DNA of 64,000 nt from Bacteroidales bacterium. Lineage in GTDB: Bacteria > Bacteroidota > Bacteroidia > Bacteroidales > UBA10428. The DNA is taken from assembly GCA_016930375.1 (NCBI GenBank), contig JAFGGU010000005.1:50806-114805 (forward strand), read 5' to 3'. The notes beneath the pieces are model-generated. The model did no database searches. It had not been told where the DNA came from and worked only from the letters and a program-made list of their open reading frames with translations. This document shows, piece after piece, positions 1-8,976 of this stretch (position 1 is the first letter of the stretch; each line of letters begins with the position of its first letter). The position numbers were made by a program, and so were the translations under genes.

Positions 1-480
1 ATCATCATTGACCCTAAAAAATACAGTGTTTGGAAGACTTTGCTTTTGATAGTAACCGGACTGGCCGGCCTGGTTTTTGGCGGCCGGATGTCAGTGAATA
101 ATGCGGTGGATATCGCCCATCAATTGGGAATCAGTGAGCGGATTATCGGACTTACAATCATTGCTGTGGGAACCTCCCTGCCCGAACTCGCCACCTCAGC
201 GGTAGCCGCCTACCGGAAAAATTCTGATATAGCCGTTGGCAATGTCGTCGGATCAAATATTTTCAATATCTTTCTGGTATTACCGGTATCTGCCCTCATT
301 CATCCCTTGCCTTTCAGTAAAACTTTCAATACTGACATCACTGTATTGATTGCCGGTACCATATTGCTGTTGTTCTTCACCCACTCCGGAAAAAAAGCCA
401 CTATTGATCGCTGGGAAGGCTTGTTCCTGACGCTGGGATTCCTGGGTTACACCCTGTGGCTGATATTCTCCGGCAGTTAA
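1..480 (+). CDS. Na+/Ca2+ exchanger (CaCA family), C-terminal part
   Basis: Integral membrane cation/Ca2+ antiporter, cut by the left edge of the window. The reading frame is open from base 1, so the TTG start in the ORF track at 40 is an artefact and the true start lies outside. The visible 159 residues carry the second alpha repeat of the family, with the motif GTSLPELATS followed by GNVVGSNIFN, and about five hydrophobic helices. Family knowledge (YrbG/CaCA) gives exchange of Ca2+ for Na+ or H+ across the inner membrane. The family is clear, the exact ion is not. A CCCCATGGGG palindrome lies just past the stop but has no T tract, so it is a weak terminator candidate. Confidence 0.88.
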   Translation: MIIDPKKYSVWKTLLLIVTGLAGLVFGGRMSVNNAVDIAHQLGISERIIGLTIIAVGTSLPELATSAVAAYRKNSDIAVGNVVGSNIFNIFLVLPVSALIHPLPFSKTFNTDITVLIAGTILLLFFTHSGKKATIDRWEGLFLTLGFLGYTLWLIFSGS

Positions 481-523
481 CGTTATTGCCGCCCCATGGG
501 GTGGCGCAGAAACAATATATTTA

Positions 524-531
524 TAACTTTG
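524..531 (+). promoter_or_regulatory. Putative -7 promoter box TAACTTTG
   Basis: Exact match to the Bacteroidota sigma-ABfr -7 consensus TAnnTTTG, 22 bases before the ATG of the sulfatase-fold membrane protein. No convincing -33 TTTG is visible at the usual spacing, so this rests on the -7 element and its position. Confidence 0.45.
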
Positions 532-553
532 ATCCTTTTATTGATCACCGGTA

Positions 554-2380
554 ATGAAATCAAGGCTGAAATTCTTCTTTCGCTATTTTGCTTTCTGGCT
601 CGCACTGTTCATCCTGGGTAAAATTGCCTTTCTCTTTTATCAACACAGTCAGTCATTTCACTTGCCTTTTACAGACTGGTTCAGGATCATCGGCCATGGT
701 TTCCTGCTCGACCTCTCTGCCACCGGGTATTTCGTGCTGTTACCCCTAGTTGTTCTGATCGGGACTTCTTTCTCAAATTACAAACTGCCCGGGTGGCTGA
801 TCGGTGGCTATACCGGTATTGCGCTTTTCCTTTTCATCATCATTACCCTGGTTGATTTTGAAATATACAAGTACTGGGGGGTCCGGCTTGACAGCACAGC
901 TCTCCGGTTCGTTGACAAACCCCGTGAAATGCTGGCTTCTACCAGCTGGTCCATGGTCATGCTCTTGCTCATTTCCTTAATCGCATTCATGAGTCTGTTC
1001 TTCTACTTGTATCGCCGGTATGTGGCTGTTTTGCTGGCTAACTCGCAGAAGCCACGATGGGTGGGACTATTATTTTTTGTGCTCTTGCTACCCTTTGTCT
1101 TCCTCGCCATCCGCGGTAGTTTTGGCATTGCTCCCATCAGTGTATCCAGGGTTTACTTCCATCCTGAACCGTTTCCCAACTATGCTGCCAACAATGTGGT
1201 ATGGAACCTGGGGCATTCCCTGCTGGAAAAAAAGGACCAGCCCAATCCGTTTAAATATCTCGATGATCAGACAGCCCGCCGATACCTTGATGAATTGTTT
1301 GCAGAGGATTCAACCCGCATTGAACTCCTTAACAACAGGCGTCCCAATGTAATCCTGATCATCATGGAGAGCTTCACCGCCAAATTGGTTGAACCCCTGG
1401 GTGGATTACCCGGTGTAACACCAAACTTCAATCAGCTTTGCAGGGAAAGCGTACTTTTTACCAATTTTTTTGCCAATGATTCCCGCACGGACAAAAGTAT
1501 TGTATCGATATTAAGCGGTTATCCTGCCCTTGGGAAAATATCGATCATTAAATTCCCCAATAAAACCCAGAAATTGGGGATCATTTCCCGGGAGTTGGCA
1601 CAAGCCGGGTATCAGACTTCATTCCTGTATGGTGGCGATGTTGATTTTGCCAATATCCGGTCCTATTTGGTAAATGGAAGTTTTCAGAACATCGTGGAGG
1701 TTTCGGATTTTAATAAGTCACAGCAGACAGGCCGATGGGGAGTGCATGATAGTTATACCTTTCAGCGATTGTATGACGATTGCAATGCATCCGATACGCC
1801 ATTCTTCAAAGTCTTTCTTACCCTGAGTAACCACGAACCATTCGATTTACCTGTTAGACCAAGATTTGGCAACAAAACAATCGACGATAAGGTCAGCAGT
1901 TCGGCCTATTACACCGACAGCTGCATGGGTGATTTTATTCAAAAAGCCAGACTTACCAACTGGTGGAATAATTCACTGATTATCATGCTCGCCGATCACG
2001 GCATCAAATATCCCGGAAACACCATTGTATACTATCCCGAAAAGTACAGGATCCCCATGATATGGACCGGTGGGGCCATAAAATCCGATACCCTCATAAC
2101 CACCTATTCTTCCCAGTCCGATCTGGCCAGAACGCTACTTAACCAATTGAATATGGATGCTTCAGCCTATCCCCTCAGCAAGGACATTTTCAGGGCAAAA
2201 CATCAGTTTGCCTTTTATGAATTCAACAATGGTTTCGGCATGATGTCCGACACTGCTAAATACGTCTATGACAATGATCTGCAAAAGGTGATCCTGAACC
2301 AGGGCGGAATATCGGATTTCTTTCTGCAGTGTGGGATGGCTGTCCAGCAAGAGGTTTATGACGTGTTCCTTAAAAATTAA
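554..2380 (+). CDS. LTA synthase / phosphoglycerol transferase-like sulfatase-fold membrane protein
   Basis: 608-residue membrane enzyme of the alkaline phosphatase/sulfatase superfamily. The first ~200 residues form about five transmembrane helices; the rest is a periplasmic catalytic domain. Visible active-site parts are NVILIIMESFTA (metal-binding Glu), a Thr nucleophile region in NDSRTDKSIVSILSG, and LADHGIKYP (metal-binding Asp/His). This is the layout of LtaS/MdoB/OpgB enzymes, which move phosphoglycerol or phosphoethanolamine onto glycans or lipids. In a Gram-negative Bacteroidota the acceptor is unknown; modification of periplasmic glucan, capsule or lipid A is inferred from the glycosyltransferase, MsbA-like and GT39 neighbours. 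It is not one of the exported formylglycine sulfatases found later, since the nucleophile is Thr and no Cys-x-Pro-x-Arg motif is present. Confidence 0.82.
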   Translation: MKSRLKFFFRYFAFWLALFILGKIAFLFYQHSQSFHLPFTDWFRIIGHGFLLDLSATGYFVLLPLVVLIGTSFSNYKLPGWLIGGYTGIALFLFIIITLVDFEIYKYWGVRLDSTALRFVDKPREMLASTSWSMVMLLLISLIAFMSLFFYLYRRYVAVLLANSQKPRWVGLLFFVLLLPFVFLAIRGSFGIAPISVSRVYFHPEPFPNYAANNVVWNLGHSLLEKKDQPNPFKYLDDQTARRYLDELFAEDSTRIELLNNRRPNVILIIMESFTAKLVEPLGGLPGVTPNFNQLCRESVLFTNFFANDSRTDKSIVSILSGYPALGKISIIKFPNKTQKLGIISRELAQAGYQTSFLYGGDVDFANIRSYLVNGSFQNIVEVSDFNKSQQTGRWGVHDSYTFQRLYDDCNASDTPFFKVFLTLSNHEPFDLPVRPRFGNKTIDDKVSSSAYYTDSCMGDFIQKARLTNWWNNSLIIMLADHGIKYPGNTIVYYPEKYRIPMIWTGGAIKSDTLITTYSSQSDLARTLLNQLNMDASAYPLSKDIFRAKHQFAFYEFNNGFGMMSDTAKYVYDNDLQKVILNQGGISDFFLQCGMAVQQEVYDVFLKN

Positions 2381-2402
2381 AGGCTTTCCAACGGATTACA
2401 GG

Positions 2403-3488
2403 ATGAAAATCAGAGCCCTTATCATCAGCAGCATAACCCAAAGTGCACCGTCTCGACCTGATGCAGAGCTGATTTTAGGACTTCACAGTCAGGGTATTGA
2501 CGTTGATGTCATGATCCCCGTTGATTCACGCATGATCGGACGATTTGCGGATTCCGGCATCCGTGTGATCCCGGATCACCCAAAACGAAAATTCAGCCTG
2601 AGATCCATCCTGCGTATCCGAAAGGAGATCCGGGAAAGGAAATATCAGATCATACATTTGTTCAATACCAAAGCCATTGTGAATGGGTCCCTGGCCGCAA
2701 CGGGAATGAATGTTAAGGTGATTGCCTACCGCGGTGCTGCAGGAATGTACTGGTATGATCCTACAGCATGGTTGTCCCACCTGAATCCGCGTATTGACCG
2801 CCTGATCTGCAACTCGCGGTATGTTCAGCAACATATGCAGCGGCAGTTGCTGTTCCGGCCAGGCAAAGCAGTGATGATTCACAAGGGCATGGATCCCGAA
2901 TGGTTTACGGAGGTATCACCCATCGCGAGACAAGAGCTTGGCGTTCCGGAAGATGCTTTGGTGATAGGCTGTGTGGCCAATGTCCGGCCTATTAAAGGAG
3001 TGCCTTATCTGATTAAAGCTTCGTATCATATCGATCCGGCCTTGCCGGTACACATACTGCTGATCGGTTCCGGCATGGATTCATCGGACAACTTTAGCCT
3101 CATCCGATCGAGTCCACTGAGAGACCGGATCCATATCTTGGGATACCGACCGGATGTTTATGAAATCATTGCGGCATGCGATATTTATATTCAGCCTTCT
3201 CTGAGCGAAAGTCTGAGCCGCAGTGTGATGGAGGCCATGTGCCTGGGTGTTCCCTGCATTGTATCTGATATCGGTGGTTTACTGGAACTGGTGGAACATG
3301 AAAAATCAGGACTTGTCACGGAAAGAGGCAATCCCATAGCAATTGCGCAGGCAATAGAAAGAATGGCAGGTGACAGGAAATTGAGAAAGTCTTATGCAGG
3401 TGAAGCCATCATCCGGATGAAAACGACATTCTCGGTTGAAAACATGGTTGCCAGTACCCGGATACTCTATGAAGAAATGGTTAAGTGA
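2403..3488 (+). CDS. Glycosyltransferase family 4-like
   Basis: 361-residue cytoplasmic GT-B glycosyltransferase. The ORF track starts at 2331 inside the previous gene, but the ATG at 2403 gives the usual N-terminus MKIRALIISS and leaves a 22-base gap to the upstream stop. The C-terminal half carries the retaining-GT signature E-x7-E in ESLSRSVMEAM, followed by GVPCIVSDIGGLLELV, and the nucleotide-sugar domain starts near VIGCVANVRPIKG. It probably adds a sugar to an envelope glycan or lipid-linked glycan; donor and acceptor cannot be read from the sequence. It is probably co-transcribed with the preceding membrane transferase. Its last 8 bases overlap the convergent ABC transporter gene. Confidence 0.85.
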   Translation: MKIRALIISSITQSAPSRPDAELILGLHSQGIDVDVMIPVDSRMIGRFADSGIRVIPDHPKRKFSLRSILRIRKEIRERKYQIIHLFNTKAIVNGSLAATGMNVKVIAYRGAAGMYWYDPTAWLSHLNPRIDRLICNSRYVQQHMQRQLLFRPGKAVMIHKGMDPEWFTEVSPIARQELGVPEDALVIGCVANVRPIKGVPYLIKASYHIDPALPVHILLIGSGMDSSDNFSLIRSSPLRDRIHILGYRPDVYEIIAACDIYIQPSLSESLSRSVMEAMCLGVPCIVSDIGGLLELVEHEKSGLVTERGNPIAIAQAIERMAGDRKLRKSYAGEAIIRMKTTFSVENMVASTRILYEEMVK

Positions 3489-5325
3489 AGTACTGCATGT
3501 TGTAGAATTTGCGGTATTCCCCGTTGATCGCCAGCAGCTCATCATGAGTTCCACGTTCAATGATTACGCCATTCTGTAAAACAAAGATCTCATCGGCATG
3601 CACAATGGTAGAAAGCCGATGAGCTACCACAATGGAGGTTCTGTTCTCCATCAGTTTGGTGAGTGCATCCTGCACCAGTTTTTCCGACTCTGTGTCCAGT
3701 GAGGAAGTGGCTTCATCCAGGATCAGGATCGGCGGGTTCTTCAGAACCGCCCGGGCTATGCTCAAACGCTGCCGCTGTCCGCCGGAAAGCTTGCTTCCCC
3801 TGTCGCCAATCGTAGCATAATAGCCGCCTTCGGTGGCTTCAATGAATTCATGCGCATGGGCAACACGCGCCGCATTGACGACCTCATCCTCTGTGGCATG
3901 TTCCACACCAAAAGCAATGTTGCTGAAAAAAGTATCGTTGAAAAGAATGGGGTCCTGGTTGACAATTCCCATGAGGCCCCTGAGATCAGTGATCTTCAGG
4001 TCCCGTATATCATGCCCGTCAATAAGGATCTGACCGCTTTCCACATCATAAAACCGGGGCAACAGGTCCACCAGGGTGGATTTGCCCGACCCGGAATGCC
4101 CAACGAGGGCAATGGTTTTACCCTTTTCAAGCCGGATTTGAATATCATTCAGAACAAGATCCGTCTTATAGCGGAATGATACATTCCGGTATTCGACGGC
4201 CTGGTGAAACTTCTTTATCGGTCTGGCATCGGGTTTTTCGAGGATATTGGAAGATGTGTTCAGTATCCTGTTGATCCTCTCCATGGAGGCCAGTCCTTTC
4301 TGGATGCTGTAATATTCCTGTGATAAGGATTTGGCCGGATTAATGATGGTATAGAATATGCCTATATAAGCGAGGAACTGGGCAGGACCCAGTACGTCCC
4401 TGCCGCCCAGGATCAGGTGACCGCCAAAACACATCACAATGATGATCACTGCGGTTCCCAGTAGTTCACTGATCGGATGTGCGAGATACCTTCGCTTGAG
4501 CAAACGGTTCATGATCCTGCGGTAATCCTCAGTCTCACGATGAAACCGGCCCGTGATCTTGGGTTCAGCATTGAACGCTTTGATAACCCTTAAACCCGAT
4601 AAGGTTTCCTCAATGGTGTTCAGCAACTCTCCCATTTTGTTCTGCCCGGCCATGGATCTTTTCTTGAGGGATTTGCCGATACGTCCGATAATCAGCATTA
4701 CAACCGGGAATAAAACAAAAACAAACAGGGTCAGCTGCCAGCTCATGATAAACATGATGACAACTGCTACCAGGATGATGACCGGGTTCTTCAGTATCAT
4801 GTCGAGCGAGTTCATGATGGATGACTCCACCTCCTGCACATCGCCGGTGATCCTCGACATGATATCTCCCTTGTGCTCCTCGGTGAAAAAACCGATGGGC
4901 AGGGATACCGTCTTTTCAAAAATCCGGTTCCGGATATCGCGTACAACGGAATTACGCAGGAAAATGATATTGTAATTGGCCAGGTAGGTGAATCCGACCT
5001 TGAAAAACACCATGAGTATCAGAAAAAGTCCGATAAAAATCAAAGCTACCGTACCGCCCTGGGTATCGGAAATTCTGGTTATTGTGCTGTAAATGTCGTG
5101 CAGCAATGCATCCTTGAATTCATTAAAGCTGCCCATGGATTCCCGCAAAGGAATAATACCATATACCTTTTCCGAAATCCCGAATAAAATCTTCAGCAGG
5201 GGAATCATGGTAACGATGGAAAATACGTTGAAAAAGGCGCTGATAAAATTGAACAGCAGGTTGAGCCACAGGTATTTCTTATACGGCGGCACATATCGCA
5301 TCATTACCCTTAAAAACTCCTTCAT
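3481..5325 (-). CDS. ABC transporter, MsbA-like exporter (TMD-NBD fusion)
   Basis: 614-residue half-transporter with an N-terminal six-helix membrane domain (about residues 20-320) and a C-terminal ATPase domain. The nucleotide-binding domain shows Walker A GHSGSGKST, signature LSGGQRQR, Walker B ILILDEATS and the switch VAHRLST, so it should be catalytically competent. Length and order match MsbA, the inner-membrane flippase of lipid A-core. Related multidrug exporters have the same architecture, so a lipid substrate is inferred from envelope-glycan neighbours, not proven. It is transcribed alone, divergently from the GT39 gene and convergently (8-base overlap) with the GT4 gene. Confidence 0.86.
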   Translation of the reverse strand: MKEFLRVMMRYVPPYKKYLWLNLLFNFISAFFNVFSIVTMIPLLKILFGISEKVYGIIPLRESMGSFNEFKDALLHDIYSTITRISDTQGGTVALIFIGLFLILMVFFKVGFTYLANYNIIFLRNSVVRDIRNRIFEKTVSLPIGFFTEEHKGDIMSRITGDVQEVESSIMNSLDMILKNPVIILVAVVIMFIMSWQLTLFVFVLFPVVMLIIGRIGKSLKKRSMAGQNKMGELLNTIEETLSGLRVIKAFNAEPKITGRFHRETEDYRRIMNRLLKRRYLAHPISELLGTAVIIIVMCFGGHLILGGRDVLGPAQFLAYIGIFYTIINPAKSLSQEYYSIQKGLASMERINRILNTSSNILEKPDARPIKKFHQAVEYRNVSFRYKTDLVLNDIQIRLEKGKTIALVGHSGSGKSTLVDLLPRFYDVESGQILIDGHDIRDLKITDLRGLMGIVNQDPILFNDTFFSNIAFGVEHATEDEVVNAARVAHAHEFIEATEGGYYATIGDRGSKLSGGQRQRLSIARAVLKNPPILILDEATSSLDTESEKLVQDALTKLMENRTSIVVAHRLSTIVHADEIFVLQNGVIIERGTHDELLAINGEYRKFYNMQYFT

Positions 5326-5434
5326 GGATCTGATAAGCTAAATTCGCCCCAAATGTAAGAACTATTATGAAATCCTGCCGTGGATATATTTATAATCAGC
5401 AAATAATTGTCATATTTGAATTTATTTTAACAGC

Positions 5435-6874
5435 TTGAAACCCACCAGACAACTGATAATCCTGACAGGTTTGTTAACGCTGTCAGTCATCATGCGTTTC
5501 TTCTCATTTTTTCCTTCTGTTATAAGTCATGATGAAGGAACCTATTTTGTGATCGCCCGTGAAATACTGCAGGGTAAAATCTATTTTGCAGATGTGGTGG
5601 ATACCAAGCCCATCGGTATCTTTCTGATCCTGGGACTTTTCATCCGGTTCATCAGCTCCTCTATTTTCATGATCCGGCTTTTCACTGCGCTGATTGTTGG
5701 TCTTACGGCCTTTACTATTTATAAAATCAGTTTATACGAACAGGGTGAGCAGAAGCCAGCCATTGCTGCAGGAGTGATTTTCATCTTCCTGCTCTCGGTA
5801 TTCTCCTATTTCGGGGTTTTCATCAACCCGGAACTATTTTATTCCCTTACCACGGCATTAGCATTTTACCTTTTTATCCGTACGCGAAATACAGGGGGAT
5901 TCCTGCTGCTTGGTTTTCTGATGGGCATAGGTTTTATTCTCAAGTATGTTGTGTTGTTTGACGTGGCTGCCTGGTTGCTGTTCTATTTTATTACCACGCT
6001 CCTCCGGAAAGACCGTGAGGAAACATGGAACGTATTTTTCCGGTGTGCAACCGCCTGTTTTGGATTCCTGATTCCTTTTGTTACTGTGATGATCTATTAC
6101 TACCAGGTCGGACACCTGCAAGAGTTCTGGTTTTACACCTTCGGGGTTACGAGCCGCATACCGGTTGAGCGAACCTTTCTTAAAACAATCATTTTCATCG
6201 GGGATTTCCACCTCCGGTTTCTCCCGGTGGTGTTTTTTTTCTATTATGTATTGTTCAAAACAAATGGAAATGCTTCAAAACCCCTGATCACCCATGGTCT
6301 TATCATCACCTGGTGCCTGATGGTTTTACTGGCGGTTGTTTTGCCCGGAAAACCTTTTGGGCATTATTTCATACAGCTGATGCTACCGCTAAGTATTGTC
6401 GCCGGAAGGTTTTTCAGTGATAAACTGTCGAAACCGCTATGGATAAAAAGGATTATCGGTTATCCAACAGGCGTGATTATCATTTTCGTTCTGATTTCCG
6501 GAAATGTATTGATGCAAAAGCACGATTACTTTGATAAACCTGATTATCCCGAACAGGTATCGGAGTTCCTGAAACCGAAGCTCAAACCTGAAGACAGGAT
6601 CTATACGGGCAATTATCACCAGGTGGTGTATTATTTATTGGATAAGGATTGCCCGGTAAAGTATGTGCACCGAACCCTGATGTGTGATTTGGAACATCGG
6701 AGTGCCCTGAAGATTGATCTTCCCGGTGAAATGAATGCTTTAATGGCCATCGATTTCAGGTTCATCCTCATGGAAAAGCCTTTCTGCTACGAACCCATGA
6801 ATGCGCATATCCGGGATAATTACATGCTGATAAAGGAAATTCCGGGGATAGTCAGGATATACGAGAGGAAATAG
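5435..6874 (+). CDS. GT39/PMT-like membrane glycosyltransferase (ArnT-like fold)
   Basis: 479 residues with about eleven hydrophobic helices and the short acidic loop SHDEGTYFVIAREI after helix 1, typical of GT-C enzymes where the Asp/Glu pair is catalytic. VVDTKPIGIFL is the next conserved loop. Such enzymes transfer sugars from polyprenyl phosphate to lipid A, protein or glycan on the periplasmic side. The start is TTG: an in-frame stop lies 18 bases upstream and the first ATG (5492) would delete helix 1, so TTG is preferred. CATATTTG at 5411 is a one-mismatch -7 promoter box. The stop codon lies in AAATAGTT, a junction also found next to the 10-bp repeat elements at the right end of the window. 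Confidence 0.78.
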   Translation: MKPTRQLIILTGLLTLSVIMRFFSFFPSVISHDEGTYFVIAREILQGKIYFADVVDTKPIGIFLILGLFIRFISSSIFMIRLFTALIVGLTAFTIYKISLYEQGEQKPAIAAGVIFIFLLSVFSYFGVFINPELFYSLTTALAFYLFIRTRNTGGFLLLGFLMGIGFILKYVVLFDVAAWLLFYFITTLLRKDREETWNVFFRCATACFGFLIPFVTVMIYYYQVGHLQEFWFYTFGVTSRIPVERTFLKTIIFIGDFHLRFLPVVFFFYYVLFKTNGNASKPLITHGLIITWCLMVLLAVVLPGKPFGHYFIQLMLPLSIVAGRFFSDKLSKPLWIKRIIGYPTGVIIIFVLISGNVLMQKHDYFDKPDYPEQVSEFLKPKLKPEDRIYTGNYHQVVYYLLDKDCPVKYVHRTLMCDLEHRSALKIDLPGEMNALMAIDFRFILMEKPFCYEPMNAHIRDNYMLIKEIPGIVRIYERK

Positions 6875-6964
6875 TTATGCAGTTGTGCAGTTTTGCCATT
6901 TCCCAATTCCCAAATCACCTAATCACCTAATCACCTAATCACCTAATCACCTAATCACCTATTT
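6866..6964. repeat. Tandem-word intergenic element: six copies of ATCACCTA
   Basis: Between the convergent GT39-like gene and purB. Six perfect copies of the 8-mer ATCACCTA run from 6914 to 6961. They are preceded by degenerate TGCAGTT words just after the upstream stop (AAATAGTT). The 15-mer CCCAATTCCCAAATC at 6902-6916 recurs exactly in the unrelated-word element at 8928-8942. The repeats end two to three bases before the purB stop codon. No ORF or terminator-like T tract is seen. Confidence 0.85.
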
Positions 6965-8308
6965 CTACACCCCCGTATAATTAAACGGTGTCAGCCCTTT
7001 CAACTCCTGCTTAACGCTTTCGGCAACCTTTAATCCCTCAATAAAGTCATGCAACTGATCCCGCGTTATCGTGGTATTCGTGCGCGTGAGATCCTTCAGC
7101 GCTTCGTATGGATTCGGATAGCCTTCGCGTCGCAATATGGTTTGTATGGCTTCGGAGATGACCGTCCAGTTAGCTTCGAGGTCGGATTCCAGGGCCGTTT
7201 TGTTCAGGATTATCTTATCGAGGCCGCGCAGCAGCGATTTGAACGCTATGATCGTATGGGCAAACGGAACGCCGATGTTCCTGAGAACCGTGGAATCGGT
7301 GAGGTCACGCTGAAGGCGCGATATGGGCAACTTGGCAGATAAATGCTCAAAGATGGCATTGGCAACACCCAGATTACCTTCCGAATTCTCAAAATCAATG
7401 GGATTGACCTTATGCGGCATCACCGAAGAACCGACCTCCCCTTCCCTGATCTTCTGTTTGAAATATTCCATGGAAATATAGGTCCAGAAATCTCTGTCGA
7501 GATCGGTCAAAATGGTATTGATCCGTTTCAGACCATCGAAAAGCGCACCCAGGTTATCATAATGTTCAATCTGGGTGGTGGTTTGCTGCCGGTTCAGGCC
7601 CAAGGTAACATTCACAAAGTGATTGGCAAAACCAACCCAGTCGGTTTGCGGATAAGCTGCCACATGCGCGTTGAAATTACCCGTAGCGCCACCGAATTTG
7701 GCCGATACGGGAATATGTATCAGTTGTTCTTTCTGTATTTTCAGGCGTTCGACAAAAACACCGATCTCCTTGCCTAACCGGGTTGGAGAAGCAGGCTGAC
7801 CATGGGTGCGGGCCAGCATGGGAATATCTTTCCATTCTGCAGCAAAAGCCGAAAGCTTTTCAAGAATCCTGTCGAGCATGGGCAGGTATACATTGTTCAA
7901 CGCCAGCTTTACAGTTAGTGGTATAGCTGTGTTGTTGATATCCTGCGAAGTAAGTCCGAAATGAATGAATTCCTTGAATTCGCTCAGCTTTAATTCATCA
8001 AAGCGATTCTTCAGAAAATATTCGACAGCCTTTACATCATGGTTGGTAACCTTTTCGCTTTCCTTAACCTTTTGAGCATCGGCAGTGGAAAATATGCGGT
8101 AAATATTGCGGAGAAGCTCATAATCTGTTTTTCTGAAACCGGCAAGTTGCGGAATGGACATTTCGCAAAGGGCAATGAAATATTCGATTTCCACATATAC
8201 CCGGTATTTAATGAGGGCAAACTCCGAATAATACTGATCGAGGTCAGTCACCAGGGCTCTGTACCGGCCGTCAACCGGCGAGATGGCCGTGAGTTGTGAT
8301 AATTCCAT
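6965..8308 (-). CDS. purB: Adenylosuccinate lyase
   Basis: 447-residue cytoplasmic enzyme of the fumarase/aspartase superfamily. It cleaves SAICAR to AICAR and adenylosuccinate to AMP, releasing fumarate, in purine synthesis. The superfamily signature is present as GSSVMPHKVNPIDFEN, with the conserved upstream HFGLTSQDINNTA and ARTHGQPASPT segments carrying catalytic His residues. Length and N-terminus (LTAISPVDGRYR) match the E. coli-type enzyme. It is monocistronic here, divergent from the thioredoxin-fold gene, and is a housekeeping gene unrelated to the sugar loci around it. Confidence 0.97.
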   Translation of the reverse strand: MELSQLTAISPVDGRYRALVTDLDQYYSEFALIKYRVYVEIEYFIALCEMSIPQLAGFRKTDYELLRNIYRIFSTADAQKVKESEKVTNHDVKAVEYFLKNRFDELKLSEFKEFIHFGLTSQDINNTAIPLTVKLALNNVYLPMLDRILEKLSAFAAEWKDIPMLARTHGQPASPTRLGKEIGVFVERLKIQKEQLIHIPVSAKFGGATGNFNAHVAAYPQTDWVGFANHFVNVTLGLNRQQTTTQIEHYDNLGALFDGLKRINTILTDLDRDFWTYISMEYFKQKIREGEVGSSVMPHKVNPIDFENSEGNLGVANAIFEHLSAKLPISRLQRDLTDSTVLRNIGVPFAHTIIAFKSLLRGLDKIILNKTALESDLEANWTVISEAIQTILRREGYPNPYEALKDLTRTNTTITRDQLHDFIEGLKVAESVKQELKGLTPFNYTGV

Positions 8309-8349
8309 ATTTGCATTTTAGGTATACGAAGATATTGAATTGGTTTGAT

Positions 8350-8357
8350 TATTTTTG
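8350..8357 (+). promoter_or_regulatory. Putative -7 promoter box TATTTTTG
   Basis: Exact TAnnTTTG match 29 bases before the ATG of the thioredoxin-fold gene, in the short divergent region with purB. TTG triplets lie upstream but not at a clean -33 spacing. Confidence 0.45.
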
Positions 8358-8386
8358 ATCTCAATTAGCTGTAAACTGTTTTTCTC

Positions 8387-8881
8387 ATGAGAAAACTAAT
8401 CTTCTTACTTTGGGTTATAGTCGTTCTAAACCCTCTTCAGGCGCAGGTTACACAAAAAACAGGGAGCAAAGGAATACCCAATTTCGATATCGAACAGACA
8501 AGCGGCAGTCACCTCCGGGCTGCGAATCTGGTAAAGGGTCAACCCGTGATGTTCGTTTATTTTGATCCCGATTGTGACCACTGTACGATGTTTATCCAGG
8601 AACTGCTGAAGCAGATCAATGCTTTTAAAAACATACAAATTGTAATGGTCACTTACATCCCGATAAGATCTCTTAAAAAATTCGTGACTGATTCCGGCAT
8701 CGGTAAATATCCGGTCATCAAGGTGGGTACCGAAGGAAGCAACTTTATTGTCCGTTATCATTACAACGTTGTGCAATTCCCCTTCCTGGCATTGCATGAT
8801 AAGAACGGCAGTTTGTTTGCCACGTATGAAAGCGAAGTGCCGTCACCGGGGGAACTGGCAGCGTTATTTAGTAACAAGTGA
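8387..8881 (+). CDS. Exported thioredoxin-fold (redoxin) protein
   Basis: 164 residues. Residues 1-20 form a signal peptide ending ...NPLQAQ. The mature part has a redox motif CDHC (Cys63-x-x-Cys66) after MFVYFDPD, as in TlpA/AhpC-type periplasmic thiol proteins, and a cis-Pro-like FPFLALHD segment. It probably reduces or rearranges disulfides in the periplasm; a partner is not visible. The final codons (AGT AAC AAG TGA) and the stop fall inside the tandem-word repeat that follows, so the C-terminus seems to have been formed by that element. Confidence 0.8.
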   Translation: MRKLIFLLWVIVVLNPLQAQVTQKTGSKGIPNFDIEQTSGSHLRAANLVKGQPVMFVYFDPDCDHCTMFIQELLKQINAFKNIQIVMVTYIPIRSLKKFVTDSGIGKYPVIKVGTEGSNFIVRYHYNVVQFPFLALHDKNGSLFATYESEVPSPGELAALFSNK

Positions 8882-8976
8882 CGAGTAACGAGTGATGAGC
8901 GTGCATGGGTATAGGGCATGCTCACTCCCCAATTCCCAAATCTCACTCATCACTCATCACTCGTTACTCGTTACTA
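8870..8976. repeat. Inverted tandem-word element (AGTAACGAGTGATGAG arms)
   Basis: Left arm of words AGTAACGAGTGATGAG (8870-8899) and right arm of the reverse complement (about 8942-8975), separated by a ~40-base loop. The loop contains GCATG...CATGC and the 15-mer CCCAATTCCCAAATC shared with the element at 6902. It exactly fills the gap between two convergent genes and includes the stop codons of both (TGA at 8879-8881, TAG of araA at 8974-8976). The words supply stop codons in several frames. It could act as a bidirectional 3' hairpin, although no T tract follows. Confidence 0.88.

Noticed and set aside
488-508. Terminator after the Na+/Ca2+ exchanger gene
   Set aside because: CCCCATGGGG is palindromic but short and lacks a T tract, so it is not listed as a feature.
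554-2380. A sixth exported sulfatase
   Set aside because: It has an N-terminal membrane domain and a Thr nucleophile region, with no Cys/Ser-x-Pro-x-Arg formylglycine motif; it is an LtaS/MdoB-type transferase.
2331-2402. Upstream extension of the GT4 ORF to 2331
   Set aside because: It overlaps the end of the previous gene; the ATG at 2403 gives the normal family N-terminus.
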